Below, one piece after another: positions 7,425 to 9,732 of a stretch of DNA of 9,732 bases. The notes under the pieces were generated by a model. The model had not been told where the DNA came from, did not search any database, and saw nothing but the letters and a program-made list of their open reading frames with translations. This stretch comes from CANJSG01 sp038203875. Lineage in GTDB: Bacteria > Verrucomicrobiota > Verrucomicrobiia > Limisphaerales > CANJSG01. The DNA is taken from NCBI GenBank assembly GCA_038203875.1, contig JBBRDN010000185.1:1-9732 (forward strand). The letters run 5' to 3'. Position 1 is the stretch's first letter. Every line of letters begins with the position of its first letter. Made by a program: the position numbers and the translations under genes.

Positions 7425-9732
7425 ATGAAGATCTGTTTCACAACTGCAATGCTGTCGACCGTCCTCGCATGGACGGCGGGTTCGTTCGGCGTCCTTGCGG
7501 CCACCTCGGGACCCGAGTTCTTCGAGACCAAGATCCGGCCGGTTATGGCCGAGCATTGCTACGAATGTCACAGCGCCTCGGCCAAGAAGCTGAAGGGAGG
7601 CCTGCGGATGGACGGACGCGAGGAACTCCTCAAGGGCGGGGACACGGGTCCGGCCATCGTCGCCGGAAAGCCGGAGAGCAGCCTGCTCGTCACCGCCATG
7701 GCGCATCGCGACAAGGATCTGGAGATGCCGCCCAAGAAGGATCGTTTGCCGGCGGCGGTCATCGCGGACTTCGAGCGCTGGATTCGCGATGGCGCGGTCT
7801 GGCCGACCGGTGATGCGGCTTCTGCCGCGTCCAAACCGGATGCCTTCAATCTCGAGGAACGTAAGCGGAAACAGCCGTGGCTCTGGGAAGCTCCCCGGCG
7901 CCAGAAGATTCCCGCCGTCAAGGATGCCCGGTGGCCGCTCAGTGCCGAAGACCGGTTCGTTCTTCACCGCTTGGAAGAGGCCGGTTTGCCACCAGCTCCG
8001 GCGGCCGATGACCGCACTTGGCTGCGCCGGGTCCACTTCGTCATCACCGGGCTTCCCCCGAGCCCCGGGGAGATCCAGATGTTCGTCGCGGACGCGAAAC
8101 CGGGTGCGCGCGAGCGTGTCGTTGACCGATTGCTGGCGTCGCCGCATTTCGGAGAGCGTTGGGCGCGGCATTGGATGGACCTGATGCGCTACGCCGAGTC
8201 TCGCGGGCACGAGAGCGACTACATCATCGCCAATGCCTGGCACTATCGCGACTACCTGATCCGGGCCTTCAACGTCGGGCTGCCCTACGATCAATTCGTC
8301 GTCGAGCAGGTGGCCGGGGATCTCCTGCCCAAGCCGCGTTTCCGGGCCGGGACCGACATCAACGAGTCCGTGCTTGGGACTGGGTGGGCTTTTCTCGGCG
8401 AGGAAATCCATTCGCCGGTAGACATCCGGCAGGACGAGTGCGACCGCATCGACAACAAGGTCGATGTCTTCAGCAAGACGTTCCTCGGGCTGACCGTCGC
8501 CTGCGCCCGTTGCCATGACCACAAATTCGACCCCATCCGCGCTCAGGACTACTACGCCCTGAGCGGGTTCATGCTCGGTTCGAGCTTCCGGCAGGTGCGC
8601 TTCGAGGCGATGGAGAACAACCGCAAGTCGGCGGCCGAGTTGACGGCACTACGCGACCGGTTTGTGCCCAAGGTGGCGAAAGCGGTGGCCGCTTCCCGTG
8701 ACGACGGCATCCGCCGAATCGGCGATTACGTCCTGGCAGCGGACGAGGTTCTTGCGACCGGGGCTCCTGCGACGGGCGGTCTTCAGGCCGTCGCGCAGAA
8801 GGCTTTGCTCGATCCGACGCGCCTCGGGCTTTGGGTGGCTCAGCTGCTCGACGCGAGGACGAACACCTCGAATCCGTTGAGTTGGTTCGCGCGAGGCGTT
8901 TCAAGTTTCACAGCAAGGGCGTTTCCGACGAACGACGCGGGCATACGCATCATCGCGGACTTCACCCGACCCGGTCGTCAGCCTTGGAAGGTCGACGGCG
9001 AAGCCTTTGGATCGCGACCGGCCCTTCCCGGCGACATCATTCTTGGCGGCAACCCCACCAACCCCATCGCCCGCGTCATGACCTACGGCGCGGCGCGGCG
9101 CGACCTGTTCTGGAGCCGGCTCAAGGCCCCTCCCGGCAATGAAAGCGACTCCGGATCCCTCGCGGCGACGGCGCGGTCGGGCCAGATGTTGCGCACGCCC
9201 ACCGTGACGCTCGGCTTGGGCAAGCTCCACTACCTGGTCAAGGGCAAGACGCTGGTCTACGCGGCGGTCGACTCGCACGTGATGGTCACTGGGCCGTTGC
9301 ATGGCCAACTCGTTCGGAAGTTCGACAGCAGCGCGAAGAACGAACCGCGTTGGTTCACGCACGATCTCAGCGCTTATAGTGGACACCGCGTCCATCTGGA
9401 GTTCGGTCCCGAAGGTGACGCCGAACTGGAAGTGCTGATGGTTGTCGAAGCCGCGGAGACGCCGAAGTGGCGTCCGGGAATTTCGTTCGACTCCGCTACG
9501 ACGGCCCGGCCTGCCGCGAGCTACGCCAAAGATTTCCAGGCAGCGGTTGCGTCGGCGAACAAAGCACTGAGCCGGGGAACGATCTCCAAATCACCCGTAG
9601 CCGAAACCCAGTCGGCGCTTGCGGACTGGCTGGTGCGGAACCCTGCGATGTTCCTCGATGCGCCCGACCCGTCGACGTTGCGGGTGGCGAACGAGTTCCT
9701 CGCGGGCCAAAGCAATGTCGCAAGCAAGGTCC
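7425..9732 (+). CDS. Secreted planctomycete-type cytochrome protein (PSCyt1 + DUF1549), 3' truncated by window edge
   Basis: An ATG at 7425 opens a frame that stays open to the window end (769 codons seen). The N-terminus (MKIC...AWTAGSFGVLAA) is a Sec signal peptide with cleavage near 26. PSCyt1 follows at about 33-110, with haem motif CYECH (45-49) and a possible axial Met in MPPKK (101). DUF1549 (PSCyt2) spans about 170-390 and includes RRVHFVITGLPPSP, ERWARHWMDLMRYAES and a second CxxCH in CARCHDHKFDPI (360-371). Residues about 505-678 look like an inserted beta-sandwich (HYLVKGKTLVYAAVDSHVM ... HDLSAYSGHRVHLEFG). Members usually end in DUF1553, which would lie beyond base 9732. The pattern indicates an exported haem protein; the substrate is unknown. 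The start has no clear ribosome binding site: an ATG at 7449 is an alternative, but it would remove the Lys of the signal peptide. It is transcribed divergently from the propeller gene. Confidence 0.9.
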   Translation, partial: MKICFTTAMLSTVLAWTAGSFGVLAATSGPEFFETKIRPVMAEHCYECHSASAKKLKGGLRMDGREELLKGGDTGPAIVAGKPESSLLVTAMAHRDKDLEMPPKKDRLPAAVIADFERWIRDGAVWPTGDAASAASKPDAFNLEERKRKQPWLWEAPRRQKIPAVKDARWPLSAEDRFVLHRLEEAGLPPAPAADDRTWLRRVHFVITGLPPSPGEIQMFVADAKPGARERVVDRLLASPHFGERWARHWMDLMRYAESRGHESDYIIANAWHYRDYLIRAFNVGLPYDQFVVEQVAGDLLPKPRFRAGTDINESVLGTGWAFLGEEIHSPVDIRQDECDRIDNKVDVFSKTFLGLTVACARCHDHKFDPIRAQDYYALSGFMLGSSFRQVRFEAMENNRKSAAELTALRDRFVPKVAKAVAASRDDGIRRIGDYVLAADEVLATGAPATGGLQAVAQKALLDPTRLGLWVAQLLDARTNTSNPLSWFARGVSSFTARAFPTNDAGIRIIADFTRPGRQPWKVDGEAFGSRPALPGDIILGGNPTNPIARVMTYGAARRDLFWSRLKAPPGNESDSGSLAATARSGQMLRTPTVTLGLGKLHYLVKGKTLVYAAVDSHVMVTGPLHGQLVRKFDSSAKNEPRWFTHDLSAYSGHRVHLEFGPEGDAELEVLMVVEAAETPKWRPGISFDSATTARPAASYAKDFQAAVASANKALSRGTISKSPVAETQSALADWLVRNPAMFLDAPDPSTLRVANEFLAGQSNVASKV

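Noticed and set aside
7304..7531. N-terminal extension of the propeller gene to 7531
   Set aside because: It would overlap the start of the divergent gene and bury the signal peptide 76 residues inside the protein.
7392..8522. 376-residue minus-strand open frame opposite the second cytochrome gene
   Set aside because: The plus strand carries clear PSCyt1 and DUF1549 motifs here; the antisense product has no recognisable features.
1..9732. CRISPR arrays, tRNA or rRNA genes, transposases, att sites
   Set aside because: No direct-repeat arrays, no rRNA-like or tRNA-like sequence and no transposase motifs were seen on reading both strands; the window is nearly all coding.

Overview
The window is high-GC bacterial DNA (roughly 60-65% by eye) and is almost fully coding. 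It holds five protein genes and no RNA genes, insertion sequences or CRISPR arrays that I can see. The set of exported proteins with planctomycete-type cytochrome c domains (PSCyt1, DUF1587/1592/1595/1588/1585, DUF1549), a DUF1552 protein and a CotH-kinase protein with chitobiase-like sandwich domains points to the Planctomycetota-Verrucomicrobiota group. I favour Verrucomicrobiota because of the style of the CotH/chitobiase protein, but the window holds no marker gene to settle this.

Layout: (1) 1-1617, plus strand, the 3' part of a CotH kinase family protein whose start lies upstream of the window. (2) 1692-5003, plus strand, a Sec-exported di-haem-type DUF1592 family protein of 1103 residues. 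(3) 5036-6355, plus strand, a Tat-exported DUF1552 protein 32 bp downstream. (4) 6368-7303, minus strand, a secreted beta-propeller-like protein with six regular repeats, converging on gene 3 with only 12 bp between the stop codons. (5) 7425 to the window end, plus strand, a second exported cytochrome-type protein (PSCyt1 + DUF1549). It is cut by the window edge before the DUF1553 domain expected at its C-terminus.

Genes 2 and 3 form the DUF1592-DUF1552 pair that recurs in these phyla, and gene 5 is the N-terminal part of a DUF1549/DUF1553-type protein. All genes whose start is visible carry export signals, so the region looks like an extracytoplasmic redox or surface module. The substrate and reaction of these families are not established, and I do not assign one.

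The most notable non-gene signal is a palindromic REP-like element at about 2529-2585. It sits in frame inside the DUF1592 gene and adds about 19 Pro/Arg/Gly/Glu-rich residues. Its reverse strand reads as the 'LTPALSPL' peptide typical of a widespread intergenic repeat. Nothing else here clearly amounts to an undescribed system. The other points of interest are the unusual variant of the DUF1552 His motif, sandwich-like inserts in both cytochrome proteins, and hairpins in the divergent intergenic region.
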